Below, one piece after another: positions 32,567 to 39,575 of a stretch of DNA of 41,975 nucleotides. The DNA lies in IMG/VR virus record IMGVR_UViG_3300025400_000035, positions 1-41,975 of that record. One strand, given 5' to 3'. The stretch is from a virus. Made by a program: the position numbers and the translations under genes. The notes under the pieces were generated by a model. That model was not told the origin of the DNA. It did no database searches and saw only the letters and a list, made by a program, of their open reading frames with translations. The first letter of the stretch is position 1, and the number at the start of each line of letters is the position of its first letter.

Positions 32567-33871
32567 TTATATTAATTTTACCGTAACCGTATTATTAGTT
32601 ATTCTGAACAACTTTACTTTGCTCCCTAGTTCATTATAGGGTACAAACTCGTATGTCGAGTCACCTATCACAAACACTACACCACCAGTATCTGTCTTTT
32701 CAAAAATAAGACCTAAAGCTGTAGCAGCCACTTCATTTTCAGGTTCAAAATAACCCCCTACCCTAGCCTGAAAAGTAGCACTATCTTTATACACAGTTTC
32801 TTTTACCATAGTAAGAAAGTCAGATAATTTTGATCCACTTTGAGAACCGATATAATCTCTAGCTCTCATGTCTATGACTTTAGCTCTATGATTGTCAGTC
32901 TTGTAAATGTTTTTTACTGCTGCTGCAGTACCGGTTAACGGTGTTTTGTCTACATTAGCAGTGTCTGGAGAAGTGAGTTGACCTAACCATTCCGCTATTA
33001 AGTAAAGTTTAGGAGTACCTTCTTTAGAAGAAGTATTCTTACTAACTGCACCGCCTGGTAACGAAGTACTATACTCTGTAAAGTAAGCACGAGCTTGTTC
33101 AAGCTCTTTTTTTAAATCTTTACTAAACACTTTTTGTTCTTCAGGAGACAGTCTACGGAAGGCATTAGATATGGCTAGTATAGCTTTTGTTTGATTGAGT
33201 ATATCTGCTGCAACTTTAGCTCCATGTACTCCTGTAGGTACATCTGCTGTACGAGTTTTTATTTGCTTTACTTCAAATGTTTTACCATTGTAGCTTACAT
33301 CTAAAGAGTCCCCACCACCAGTAATCATTTGCTTCTCAAGTATAATGTTTTTAATGGCTTGGGGTTCACTTTTCTTTTTTTCGTATTCGTTTTTATCTTC
33401 CGGTACCGAACTACTAGCTAATAAAAGTGCAGCAACAGAAAACTCTCCATTACCTTGACCAGTACGAGAGAGCTTACTTGCATTGGTTTGTATGCGTTCG
33501 TAAAATAGAGCTTTTTGAGTTTCATCCCATTTACCAACTAAAGGTAAACCGTATTCAGTGACTGTTGGTTCATGGACTTGTGGTGCTGCTGGTTGTTCAG
33601 GTTGTGCTGCTGGGGTAATAGGTACTGGGTTAGGTACTACCGGTTGACTTGCTTGTGCACGACGAGCATCTATTGCTGCTTGTGCTTTAACTAAGGCTTC
33701 TTGATCTTGATTTGAGTCTCTATACCCACTCATCACCTCGTTGTACAAGCTCACCACACTCTTTTTAGGCTTATAAGATTCTTTATTAAGATACACATCT
33801 ACTAAAGTTTTCTTAGCGGAAACTTTTTCACCTTTTATTAGTTTATTGTATAAGTCTGGTAGTCTAGCCAC
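32567..33871 (-). CDS. PD-(D/E)XK nuclease-like protein with disordered N-terminus
   Basis: This 434-residue protein begins with a helical region (1-70), followed by a Pro/Gln/Ala-rich linker to about residue 105. Then GQGNGEFSVAALLLAS (Glu143) and GGGDSLDVSYNGKTFEVKQIK follow, in which Asp188 or Asp191 and Glu200-Val-Lys202 match the D...ExK core of PD-(D/E)XK nucleases. Some T4-like phages carry proteins with this pattern; their role is unknown. The C-terminal half has mixed helices and strands. Start is GTG (33871), with AGTAAATA 8 nt upstream. A nuclease function is an inference from the spaced core and not confirmed by context. Confidence 0.5.
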   Translation of the reverse strand: MARLPDLYNKLIKGEKVSAKKTLVDVYLNKESYKPKKSVVSLYNEVMSGYRDSNQDQEALVKAQAAIDARRAQASQPVVPNPVPITPAAQPEQPAAPQVHEPTVTEYGLPLVGKWDETQKALFYERIQTNASKLSRTGQGNGEFSVAALLLASSSVPEDKNEYEKKKSEPQAIKNIILEKQMITGGGDSLDVSYNGKTFEVKQIKTRTADVPTGVHGAKVAADILNQTKAILAISNAFRRLSPEEQKVFSKDLKKELEQARAYFTEYSTSLPGGAVSKNTSSKEGTPKLYLIAEWLGQLTSPDTANVDKTPLTGTAAAVKNIYKTDNHRAKVIDMRARDYIGSQSGSKLSDFLTMVKETVYKDSATFQARVGGYFEPENEVAATALGLIFEKTDTGGVVFVIGDSTYEFVPYNELGSKVKLFRITNNTVTVKLI

Positions 33872-33879
33872 GGTAGATA

Positions 33880-33887
33880 TATTTACT
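33880..33887 (-). promoter_or_regulatory. Late-promoter-like octamer AGTAAATA
   Basis: It lies 8 nt before the GTG start of the PD-(D/E)XK-like gene. Confidence 0.45.
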
Positions 33888-33891
33888 ACGT

Positions 33892-34704
33892 TTATAAGAT
33901 TTTATCGTGTATGGTATCGATTAATAAATCTATACCTTTATGATGAGGATGTAAGTCATTACAATAACCCAAGTAGTTTGGTATATCTTTAGTAGCCCCG
34001 TCTATACTAGCTATTGCGCACCACTTTTTTTGTATTTTAAATATTTGCTGCATTCCTTCGTACATTTCCTTAATAACTGGATTGGTGCCTGGCTGTATAT
34101 CTATTATTGAAGTAATAATGTTTGAAGGGTTGTATTCTGGATCAATCAACTGAAGCCAAGAGTTTACCAGCACATTTATATTTTTGTATTTAGTTACACA
34201 AGGTTGTACCGCTCCTAACCCTCCGACAAGGTTAATAGTTAACCTATATTTTTGCGCCACTATAGACAATGAATGATAAAAAAACTCTATATTAAACCTT
34301 AATATACTCAACAAATCATAATGATCGTTATTTTTAAAAAAATCCCAAACATAATACATGTCCGATTGTGTGGACTGGTTAATACGATAAAAAAGAGTAG
34401 CTGAAGGTATATCCCTAAGCGGGTCGGTTTGTAAAATTAAAATTTTATATTTAGACAAATCTTCTTTTGCACGAAGTTTATCTTGTATAAAATTAATTAA
34501 TCTTTCAACGTTCGTACTATTACTACGACCCCCTTGAGAGTGATTTTCTACAGTTTTATAGTATTGACGGAACTTAGCGGTAAAGTACTGATCCGGTAGT
34601 AGTCCTTTTGCAGGTGTGTTATCTCGTTTAAAACCGTTGAAGTCTGTATACGCTCCACACCCCCAACTGTCGCCTATTATTACTAATGTGTCTGTCTTAT
34701 TCAT
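33892..34704 (-). CDS. SGNH-type hydrolase
   Basis: This 270-residue protein has block I VIIGDSWGCG with nucleophile Ser13, a GGRSN block near residue 58 (oxyanion Gly), QTDPLRD around 93 in place of the usual GxND, and DLHP (Asp250, His252) near the C-terminus, where the catalytic Asp/His lie in the family. SGNH enzymes hydrolyse ester bonds, often O-acetyl groups on polysaccharides. There is no signal peptide. It starts one base after the stop of the radical SAM gene (TAATATG), and a second SGNH gene lies divergently beyond it. Whether it removes or transfers acyl groups on a host or virion glycan is unknown. Confidence 0.72.
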   Translation of the reverse strand: MNKTDTLVIIGDSWGCGAYTDFNGFKRDNTPAKGLLPDQYFTAKFRQYYKTVENHSQGGRSNSTNVERLINFIQDKLRAKEDLSKYKILILQTDPLRDIPSATLFYRINQSTQSDMYYVWDFFKNNDHYDLLSILRFNIEFFYHSLSIVAQKYRLTINLVGGLGAVQPCVTKYKNINVLVNSWLQLIDPEYNPSNIITSIIDIQPGTNPVIKEMYEGMQQIFKIQKKWCAIASIDGATKDIPNYLGYCNDLHPHHKGIDLLIDTIHDKIL

Positions 34705-34705
34705 A

Positions 34706-35914
34706 TTAATATCCCATTGCTGTGGCTATTTCTTTATGGGTGGACATAAAGCTCTGATTTCTGCGTGCATCTGTTTTTTTAATATAGCTTATAAACTCTG
34801 TCCCGTCGCTCCCTGCTCCGTTATTAATGAACTGTATAACATTGTTTACATCTCTTTTGTAACAATCTTTCCAGTTAATAGAGTTAAACTTATTGATAAT
34901 AAGTTCCTTGGCTTGTGGTGTCAAGAAGTGTATACACATAAAAGAGGGTACATGTAGCATGTTAAAATAAATATTACCGAAGTTTTTAGTTTCAGCCCAT
35001 TGCAGTAGTTCATCAATATAGTAAACGTTTTGTATATTAATAGTGAAGCATAGCTGAGTAGAAATGTTAGTTTGAGTGTCTCTCAACCGGTGCACCTTAT
35101 CAATATTGTCATTAACAACATTCCATTGTGCTCCGTAGCGCTCGTACTCATACCTCTCTCCAACATTATCTATACTAAAAGCAATGTCAACGTGTTTAAA
35201 GTTAGTCCACAGTTCCGCTAGTTTGGAAGGCGTTTGAGTGGCGTTAGTATTGTAATGTATCTTAATGTTCTTAGAATAACCCTGCTCCACTGCAAACTGT
35301 AACAAGTTGACGTGTTCTTTTATAAGCCAGGGCTCTCCGCCTGTAAACTCAAAGTACTTAACATTAGGTAATAGTTTTTTTAAGTTGTCCCAAAACGTCT
35401 GGGTCTTACGCGGCCAGGCCCCCTGCTTTAGCATACTATAAGAAACGGTGCTAGTTCTGTCTTTGTTGTCTGGTAAAAAATCCATATCCTCTTCCGCCCA
35501 CTTACTACTTGCATAAGCACTACAGATCCGGCACCTCAGGTTACAGATGTTCCCAAGTTTTAAATCTAAGAACCACAACTGATTAGGTTCATCATTGTAC
35601 CAATCTATTTGCTCGTACATTTCCCCAATGATAGGTTTACTATAAATGCGTTTGCTGGGTTTACCGGCTTTCTCTTCATCCCAGCACCTCTTGCACGTGG
35701 CAGGCATTACACCCTCTCTAAACTGTTTACGCAACTCCTGCATATACTTGCTATTGTACACAGTTTCTAAAGTGGTGGTGTTTAGGTCGTATTTGTTGCC
35801 ATTTTCGTCCACTATTTCGTCCTGGGCCATGCAGCACGGTTTCAGTGCCCCTAACGGCCCGGCCTCAATGCTAATCCACGGTAATGCGCATATTGTTTTT
35901 GGTAAATCCGACAT
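34706..35914 (-). CDS. Twitch-type radical SAM protein
   Basis: This 402-residue enzyme has a radical SAM core with GNICNLRCRICS (Cys124, Cys128, Cys131, the CX3CX2C that holds the 4Fe-4S cluster) and TGGEPW (191-196), which binds SAM. The N-terminal region has an additional cysteine set, Cys9 (ICALPWISIEAGP), Cys27-Cys28 (LKPCCMAQDE) and Cys74/Cys77 (TCKRCWDE), as in twitch-domain proteins that carry a second cluster. It is followed by an SGNH hydrolase gene with one-base spacing. Proteins of this type occur in aquatic phages, where the substrate is unknown; peptides or nucleotide sugars are possible. A late TATAAATA octamer 12 nt upstream suggests expression with virion genes. Confidence 0.85.
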   Translation of the reverse strand: MSDLPKTICALPWISIEAGPLGALKPCCMAQDEIVDENGNKYDLNTTTLETVYNSKYMQELRKQFREGVMPATCKRCWDEEKAGKPSKRIYSKPIIGEMYEQIDWYNDEPNQLWFLDLKLGNICNLRCRICSAYASSKWAEEDMDFLPDNKDRTSTVSYSMLKQGAWPRKTQTFWDNLKKLLPNVKYFEFTGGEPWLIKEHVNLLQFAVEQGYSKNIKIHYNTNATQTPSKLAELWTNFKHVDIAFSIDNVGERYEYERYGAQWNVVNDNIDKVHRLRDTQTNISTQLCFTINIQNVYYIDELLQWAETKNFGNIYFNMLHVPSFMCIHFLTPQAKELIINKFNSINWKDCYKRDVNNVIQFINNGAGSDGTEFISYIKKTDARRNQSFMSTHKEIATAMGY

Positions 35915-35926
35915 TATATTTAAGTT

Positions 35927-35934
35927 TATTTATA
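35927..35934 (-). promoter_or_regulatory. T4-type late promoter TATAAATA
   Basis: An exact consensus match, 12 nt before the radical SAM ATG. Confidence 0.55.
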
Positions 35935-35944
35935 ATAACCTCCC

Positions 35945-35952
35945 AATAAGTA
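35945..35952 (+). promoter_or_regulatory. Late-promoter-like octamer AATAAGTA
   Basis: It lies 8 nt before the ATG at 35961 and, with the octamer at 35927 on the other strand, forms a divergent late promoter pair. Confidence 0.45.
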
Positions 35953-35960
35953 AAGTCAAC

Positions 35961-36758
35961 ATGATTAATGGTAGGTTATTTGTTTTTGGGTGCTCGTTTA
36001 GCAATCACATATGGCCAACGTACGCGGATCTCATTTCCCCAAACTTTAAACAGTACTACAACTTGGGCTCCGGAGGAGCCGCCAACCAAGTCATCCACCA
36101 CCGCCTCACCCAGGCCGCTTCCGCCTACCACATCACCCATGGTGACTACGTCATACTGCAGTGGGCGGGAGTGGAGAGGGAGGGCCGTTTAATAGACGGA
36201 ACCCTACCGCACGATCTGTTTGGTAACACCATAGATGATGTGTATGGGGGGTACGGGAACTGGTACGGTACGGGGTTTATCGGGAATAGATATAGTAAGG
36301 AGTTTATGGAAAGGTACTCCAGTTGGAGGGGCATAGTGATGAGTTCATTGAGTTTGTTTGCTTCTGGGGAAGCACTACTTAAGTGCACAGGCGCCACCTA
36401 CCACATCTTCGGTTCCCAGGATTATGAAGTCATTAAAAACAACTACAAACAATACGAAGATACGGTAACCCTGTACAGGGATGTGTTTAGTACGTGGCTA
36501 CCTAGACCGTTAAGCATCATTACCATGTCCCCTCAAGTAGAGATCATTAAATCAGATGGCACAAGTTATAAAGACCTACACCCCACTCCAAATGACTACG
36601 TAAAGTACGTTTCTACCGTACTACCTCGGTACCCAGTACCAGAACATATGCTAGAACATGCGCACCAAATAACGACGGATATAACAAGAGCACCCATTAA
36701 AGAACAACTCTATGGTAGTAGGGGTAAGAGAGAGATAATAGACAAAAGAATCTATTAA
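35961..36758 (+). CDS. SGNH-type hydrolase (divergent copy)
   Basis: This 265-residue protein starts at the ATG at 35961, since translation from further upstream would overlap the divergent gene and lose the promoter. Block I is RLFVFGCSFSN with nucleophile Ser12, followed by GSGGAANQ (oxyanion block), then DLHP (Asp205, His207). It resembles the SGNH gene on the other strand in plan, with low sequence similarity. Base composition is clearly richer in G and C between 36061 and 36250 than in its neighbours, which suggests a more recent origin. It is divergent from the radical SAM gene, with a shared promoter gap, and overlaps the next convergent gene by 3 bp at the stops. Confidence 0.7.
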   Translation: MINGRLFVFGCSFSNHIWPTYADLISPNFKQYYNLGSGGAANQVIHHRLTQAASAYHITHGDYVILQWAGVEREGRLIDGTLPHDLFGNTIDDVYGGYGNWYGTGFIGNRYSKEFMERYSSWRGIVMSSLSLFASGEALLKCTGATYHIFGSQDYEVIKNNYKQYEDTVTLYRDVFSTWLPRPLSIITMSPQVEIIKSDGTSYKDLHPTPNDYVKYVSTVLPRYPVPEHMLEHAHQITTDITRAPIKEQLYGSRGKREIIDKRIY

Positions 36759-37171
36759 CAGTGCCACTTACGCAGAGCTAATGCCTTACGTGTCGGTTCG
36801 CCATTAGGCTTTTTCATCGGACCCTTTACTCCAGACATCCGTGCACAGAAGCTCTTTCTTCTATTAGCCGCTTTTGACCCAGCCTTCAACTTACTGGGCT
36901 TTGTAGTGACAGCCATCGATAAATGCGACCCTGGATGACTACGACGGTAACTGTTAATACCCTTTTGGTTTAAACCACCACTTGGGGATTTCCCAGCCTT
37001 CTTCTGCCACGTAGGTGCATGGCCTTCCTTAGGCACGCAGTTAGGAACGGTCTTACCGTTCTTCTCTTTTGTACCTACCGGATGGTACCCTTTCCAACAA
37101 GGATTGTCTTTTGGGTTCTTTAACCCCTCGAGTATTAAGTTAGCTGCCGCATTAAACTTGTTGAAATACAT
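36755..37171 (-). CDS. Basic DUF6321-like protein
   Basis: This 138-residue, very basic protein has KDNPCWKGYHPVGTKEKNG, PNCVPKEG, KSPSGGLNQKGINSYRR and a C-terminal RRKSFCARMSGVKGP...LRKWHC. I recall this Cys-Lys-Gly pattern as a domain of unknown function (DUF6321) present in phages and some bacteria. A DNA-packing or nucleic-acid-binding role is possible from the charge. An AATAAGTA octamer (37178-37185) 6 nt before the ATG suggests late expression. The stop overlaps the stop of the convergent SGNH gene by 3 bp. Function is not known. Confidence 0.72.
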   Translation of the reverse strand: MYFNKFNAAANLILEGLKNPKDNPCWKGYHPVGTKEKNGKTVPNCVPKEGHAPTWQKKAGKSPSGGLNQKGINSYRRSHPGSHLSMAVTTKPSKLKAGSKAANRRKSFCARMSGVKGPMKKPNGEPTRKALALRKWHC

Positions 37172-37177
37172 ATACCA

Positions 37178-37185
37178 TACTTATT
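37178..37185 (-). promoter_or_regulatory. Late-promoter-like octamer AATAAGTA
   Basis: It lies 6 nt before the ATG at 37171, at the edge of the early region. Confidence 0.45.
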
Positions 37186-37444
37186 ACCATTTGTACGGAT
37201 ATGCCAAGCTATATATAGGAAAAGTACCTAAAAAAAATTCGCGCAAAAAAATTCTGAAGTCCCCGGTTTCGTAAATCCCGTGAAAGGGGTCTTATATACT
37301 TTTTTGCTTAAAAAATCTGGCAAAAGTTTGGCATGCACATACCACGGTGTTGCACGTTGAATCTCATATTCAACAGATTTCTGCCCCTAGTGTGTGTTTT
37401 TACGTTGCACTCTTATACACCATTGCCTATAATGTACTGTGCTC
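37186..37444. other. Noncoding region between late and early leftward units
   Basis: No ORF with good coding signs is present. It contains an imperfect G/C hairpin (37261-37289), T-rich on the minus side and perhaps a weak terminator for the early unit, and a perfect 7-bp hairpin GTTGAAT/ATTCAAC (37356-37374). A plus-strand sigma70-like promoter lies at 37405-37433. TTGCAC also occurs near 37349 without a matching -10. Confidence 0.5.
37405..37433 (+). promoter_or_regulatory. Orphan sigma70-like promoter, antisense to early genes
   Basis: TTGCAC (37405-37410), 17-bp spacer, TATAAT (37428-37433). It points right, into the 3' end of the leftward gene at 37445, with no plus-strand gene beyond it. 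Confidence 0.5.
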
Positions 37445-37807
37445 TTAGCCGCGCCATCTATCTAAGCGCTGCTTCATCCATCCTATCTCAGCTGCTGATG
37501 CATTAGCCTCTTCTAATGCTTTTACTTTAGCTTCATAATGCTTTACATACTCTTCATTCGACATATGCTTAGTTGATAAAGATGGAGCTAGCTTCACTCC
37601 TTCTTCTAAGATGCTCTTCATTAGATCTACTTCACCATCTTTCAATAAGCTGCTCTTCACTTTAGGCTTCTTATTAGCACCTCTACTCACATATGCTTTC
37701 TGGAATGCTTCTAATGATCCATACTCAGCTACTTTAGCATCAATGATCTTTTGATTAGACCATTTCACTTGCTTACCCGTTACGTTACATGTTAGTATTA
37801 TACTCAT
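37445..37807 (-). CDS. Small phage protein with CNVTGKQVKWSNQK start
   Basis: I do not know its function. The first 40 residues, MSIILTCNVTGKQVKWSNQ then KIIDAKVAEYGSLEAFQKAYVSR, form a pattern seen in small proteins of T4-like phages. The rest of the 120 residues is a charged helical region, with a C-terminal WMKQRLDRWRG. It has a sigma70-like promoter (37830-37858) and a good Shine-Dalgarno sequence (AAGGA, 7 nt before ATG), so it is an early gene. It is the last gene of the early leftward region in this window. Confidence 0.65.
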   Translation of the reverse strand: MSIILTCNVTGKQVKWSNQKIIDAKVAEYGSLEAFQKAYVSRGANKKPKVKSSLLKDGEVDLMKSILEEGVKLAPSLSTKHMSNEEYVKHYEAKVKALEEANASAAEIGWMKQRLDRWRG

Positions 37808-37829
37808 ATTGGTTCCTTATTGTTATATG

Positions 37830-37858
37830 ATAATGGATTACTTTATGATAAATGGCAA
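37830..37858 (-). promoter_or_regulatory. Early promoter TTGCCA-17-CATTAT
   Basis: The -10 is at 37830-37835 and the -35 at 37853-37858. A partly duplicated TTGCCA plus spacer lies just upstream (37861-37879). Confidence 0.6.
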
Positions 37859-37860
37859 CT

Positions 37861-37879
37861 CTTAAATGATATATGGCAA
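37861..37879 (-). repeat. Repeat of promoter -35/spacer segment, copy 1
   Basis: CTTAAATGATATATGGCAA (plus strand) is identical to 38396-38414, where it forms the -35 and spacer of the promoter for the 38345 gene. Here it is followed by a second related copy at 37841-37858 and lacks its own -10. Confidence 0.6.
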
Positions 37880-37883
37880 TACT

Positions 37884-38345
37884 TTATTCTGTCTCCCATT
37901 TATCTTTAAAGAAGTGTATTATGGTATCGTAATGATCAAGTTGGTTCTTACTAATGCATGTCTTCTTAATCCTGTTCATCATACTCTCTTTGGATATCTT
38001 TCTATTGTACCACAATTGTAGGTACCTCCCATACCACCACCTACACAATTGATCAATCTGTTGTACCCTCTCCAGTTCATCTTGTATCACTTGTTCCTCT
38101 TCAGTTAAAGTGTGACTGATGTTACTTCTTATGAAATGTATCCTGACATCTTCATATATGTCTGGGTTGTGCTTCTCCACAATCTCCAGTACCTTACAAT
38201 AAGGATTGTTCAATTGATATGTGATCAGCTTTTGTGCCACATCATGTATCTTTAGCTCTTTAACCATCTTAGGGCTCAAAGGGCGTGGGTATGGATCCAG
38301 GTCATCATAACTACTACCACCAAATCCCATCCATGATTCACTCAT
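37884..38345 (-). CDS. Early phage protein (153 aa), unknown function
   Basis: I do not recognise this protein. It starts MSESWMGFGGSSYDDLDPYP, has a helical region HDVAQKLITYQLNNPYCKVL, a TEEEQVIQDELERVQQIDQL segment, then a Trp/Tyr-rich RWWYGRYLQLWYN and a basic end. The aromatic helix could mediate protein binding. It has its own early promoter at 38386-38414 and a long leader of about 35 nt with an AGGAAAG element 14 nt before the ATG, so its translation signals are weaker than those of its neighbours. Confidence 0.6.
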   Translation of the reverse strand: MSESWMGFGGSSYDDLDPYPRPLSPKMVKELKIHDVAQKLITYQLNNPYCKVLEIVEKHNPDIYEDVRIHFIRSNISHTLTEEEQVIQDELERVQQIDQLCRWWYGRYLQLWYNRKISKESMMNRIKKTCISKNQLDHYDTIIHFFKDKWETE

Positions 38346-38385
38346 ATGTATTAGTTCTTTCCTGTTTATTAAGTTTCATACCAAT

Positions 38386-38414
38386 AGTATGAGTACTTAA
38401 ATGATATATGGCAA
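38386..38414 (-). promoter_or_regulatory. Early promoter TTGCCA-17-CATACT
   Basis: The -10 is at 38386-38391 and the -35 at 38409-38414. Within it, CTTAAATGATATATGGCAA (38396-38414) is the second copy of the repeat at 37861. Confidence 0.62.
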
Positions 38415-38447
38415 CTGTATTAGTCCTCAGCAGGGCCTCTGAAAGTA

Positions 38448-38777
38448 TTATACTTCTCTATCATGGTAAGAGTACTCTGCTAAGTTACCATAAAAATCGC
38501 CTATGTACCTCTCATAATTTGTAGTGTTTAATTGATTCTTATTGCGTACTTGTCTGTATAGCTTTTCAAAGTTTGGATCATTTGATAGAGCTTTAATTGC
38601 TTTAAAGATGTCGTTGATCTTACTTGCATAGGCCTGTACAGAGGCTCTGTACTGCTGTGCAGCTGCAGCTCTGTCACCGCCTGGAGCAGGTGCTGGTGTA
38701 CGGGCTGGAGCTTCACTCATAGCAGGGTTCATGGTTTCAAATAACTGAACAAGTTTGTTAAAGCTTTTATCACGCAT
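38448..38777 (-). CDS. Small protein with Pro/Ala linker (109 aa)
   Basis: I start at the ATG at 38777, because an AATAAGTA late-like octamer lies 7 nt upstream (the in-frame TTG at 38795 would overlap it). The product begins MRDKSFNKLVQLFETMNPAM, then has a Pro/Ala linker (EAPARTPAPAPGGDRAAAAQ) and a helical C-terminal part with NTTNYERYIGDFYGNLAEYS. The linker resembles that of the small protein at 39952, although no common domain is seen. Late-type expression inside an early block is unusual. Function unknown. Confidence 0.58.
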   Translation of the reverse strand: MRDKSFNKLVQLFETMNPAMSEAPARTPAPAPGGDRAAAAQQYRASVQAYASKINDIFKAIKALSNDPNFEKLYRQVRNKNQLNTTNYERYIGDFYGNLAEYSYHDREV

Positions 38778-38784
38778 AATGTAA

Positions 38785-38792
38785 TACTTATT
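38785..38792 (-). promoter_or_regulatory. Late-promoter-like octamer AATAAGTA in early region
   Basis: It lies 7 nt before the ATG at 38777. It is the only late octamer seen in the early block. Confidence 0.35.
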
Positions 38793-38812
38793 CAATCCCG
38801 TTACATTTTCTA

Positions 38813-39031
38813 TCAGTTCTTTCCAGTTAATTTGAGCTGGATGTGTTCCATGAGCTCTCTCAATATCAGCTCATAGCTCTGCTTGTGACCTGTAACATAC
38901 GCTTGTCTGGCTTGAATGAGTAACACTTGCTGCTCCATTGTATTGACTAGATCAACTGGTACATTGTGGGTGGTAATGCTTGATAGCTGGTCATGAAGGT
39001 GCATCAAGCTTTCGTCAAATCTATTGATCAT
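38813..39031 (-). CDS. Small helical early protein (72 aa)
   Basis: Unknown function. MINRFDESLMHLHDQLSSI and MEQQVLLIQARQAYVTGHKQ suggest two helices, followed by a helical LRELMEHIQLKLTGKN end. It starts one base after the stop of the upstream gene (TAATATG), so it is probably translated by coupling from the promoter at 39294. Confidence 0.65.
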   Translation of the reverse strand: MINRFDESLMHLHDQLSSITTHNVPVDLVNTMEQQVLLIQARQAYVTGHKQSYELILRELMEHIQLKLTGKN

Positions 39032-39032
39032 A

Positions 39033-39287
39033 TTAGTAATGGTCTTTATGTCTTACATCATTTACATTATCTGAAGTGCAATCATATGTGGATGTATTTT
39101 CATATGATATGGTTACAGGATTACCTTCTTCAATACTGGTAATGTGATTGACTTGTTGAATGACAGCATCAATTAAGCCATCAGCTTCTATGATTTCATT
39201 AGCCAGGTCATATGACTCAGCTGTGCAATATACTGTATCACTTGCTGTAAAGATAATGTAGGTTTGTTTTAAGTCTCTCATTTTCAT
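39033..39287 (-). CDS. Small early protein (84 aa)
   Basis: Unknown function. MKMRDLKQTYIIFTASDTVY followed by CTAESYDLANEIIEADGLID indicates a beta-alpha unit, then a Ser/Thr-rich acidic stretch (ENTSTYDCTSDNVND). The ATG lies 6 nt after the -10 of an early promoter, so the mRNA would have almost no leader. Confidence 0.65.
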   Translation of the reverse strand: MKMRDLKQTYIIFTASDTVYCTAESYDLANEIIEADGLIDAVIQQVNHITSIEEGNPVTISYENTSTYDCTSDNVNDVRHKDHY

Positions 39288-39293
39288 AATACT

Positions 39294-39322
39294 ATTATGG
39301 TAACTTTATTGATTGAGTGCAA
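39294..39322 (-). promoter_or_regulatory. Early promoter TTGCAC-17-CATAAT
   Basis: The -10 is at 39294-39299 and the -35 at 39317-39322. The spacer ends AAGTTAC, as in the next two promoters. Confidence 0.65.
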
Positions 39323-39324
39323 CA

Positions 39325-39537
39325 CTATAATGTCACACAACATTCCACTTCATCTCTCACTTCAATACAATTCATTTTTGAAACTACACAATCACCTTCA
39401 ATGATTGGATGATCTACCAAGTAGCCAGTCTGACCTTCCTTCCTTACCTCCATTACAGTACCCACCTTCAAGTCAATCCAGGTTGGGAATTCAGCTGCCA
39501 GGAATGTATTAGTTGGTTTGGTTATCATTATTTTCAT
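39325..39537 (-). CDS. Small beta-rich early protein (70 aa)
   Basis: Unknown function. The protein MKIMITKPTNTFLAAEFPTW has IDLKVGTVMEVRKEGQTGYL and IIEGDCVVSKMNCIEVRDEV, a pattern of short strands like a small SH3-like barrel. Its first 12 codons are identical to the leader ORF at 39749-39793, which is an incomplete copy. The only GAATTC site I found in the window (39487-39492) lies inside this gene. The ATG is 6 nt after the -10 of its promoter. Confidence 0.65.
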   Translation of the reverse strand: MKIMITKPTNTFLAAEFPTWIDLKVGTVMEVRKEGQTGYLVDHPIIEGDCVVSKMNCIEVRDEVECCVTL

Positions 39538-39544
39538 AATACAA
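39502..39544 (-). repeat. 43-bp direct repeat, copy A (with gene start)
   Basis: Bases 39502-39544 are identical to 39758-39800. The repeat covers the region just after the -10 element, the ATG and the first 12 codons of the 70-aa gene. Confidence 0.85.
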
Positions 39545-39572
39545 GTATGGTTACTTAATGAGATGGTTGCAA
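39544..39572 (-). promoter_or_regulatory. Early promoter TTGCAA-17-CATACT
   Basis: The -10 is at 39544-39549 and the -35 at 39567-39572; spacer ends AAGTAAC. Confidence 0.65.
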
Positions 39573-39575
39573 GCC

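Noticed and set aside
35646-35960. N-terminal extension of the plus-strand SGNH gene
   Set aside because: The open frame runs antisense to the radical SAM gene; the ATG at 35961 has a late octamer and begins directly with block I.
37255-37295. T-arm-like stretch GGTTTCGTAAATCCC, as of a tRNA
   Set aside because: No acceptor, D or anticodon arms can be folded around it, and the loop is wrong. I treat it as an imperfect hairpin.
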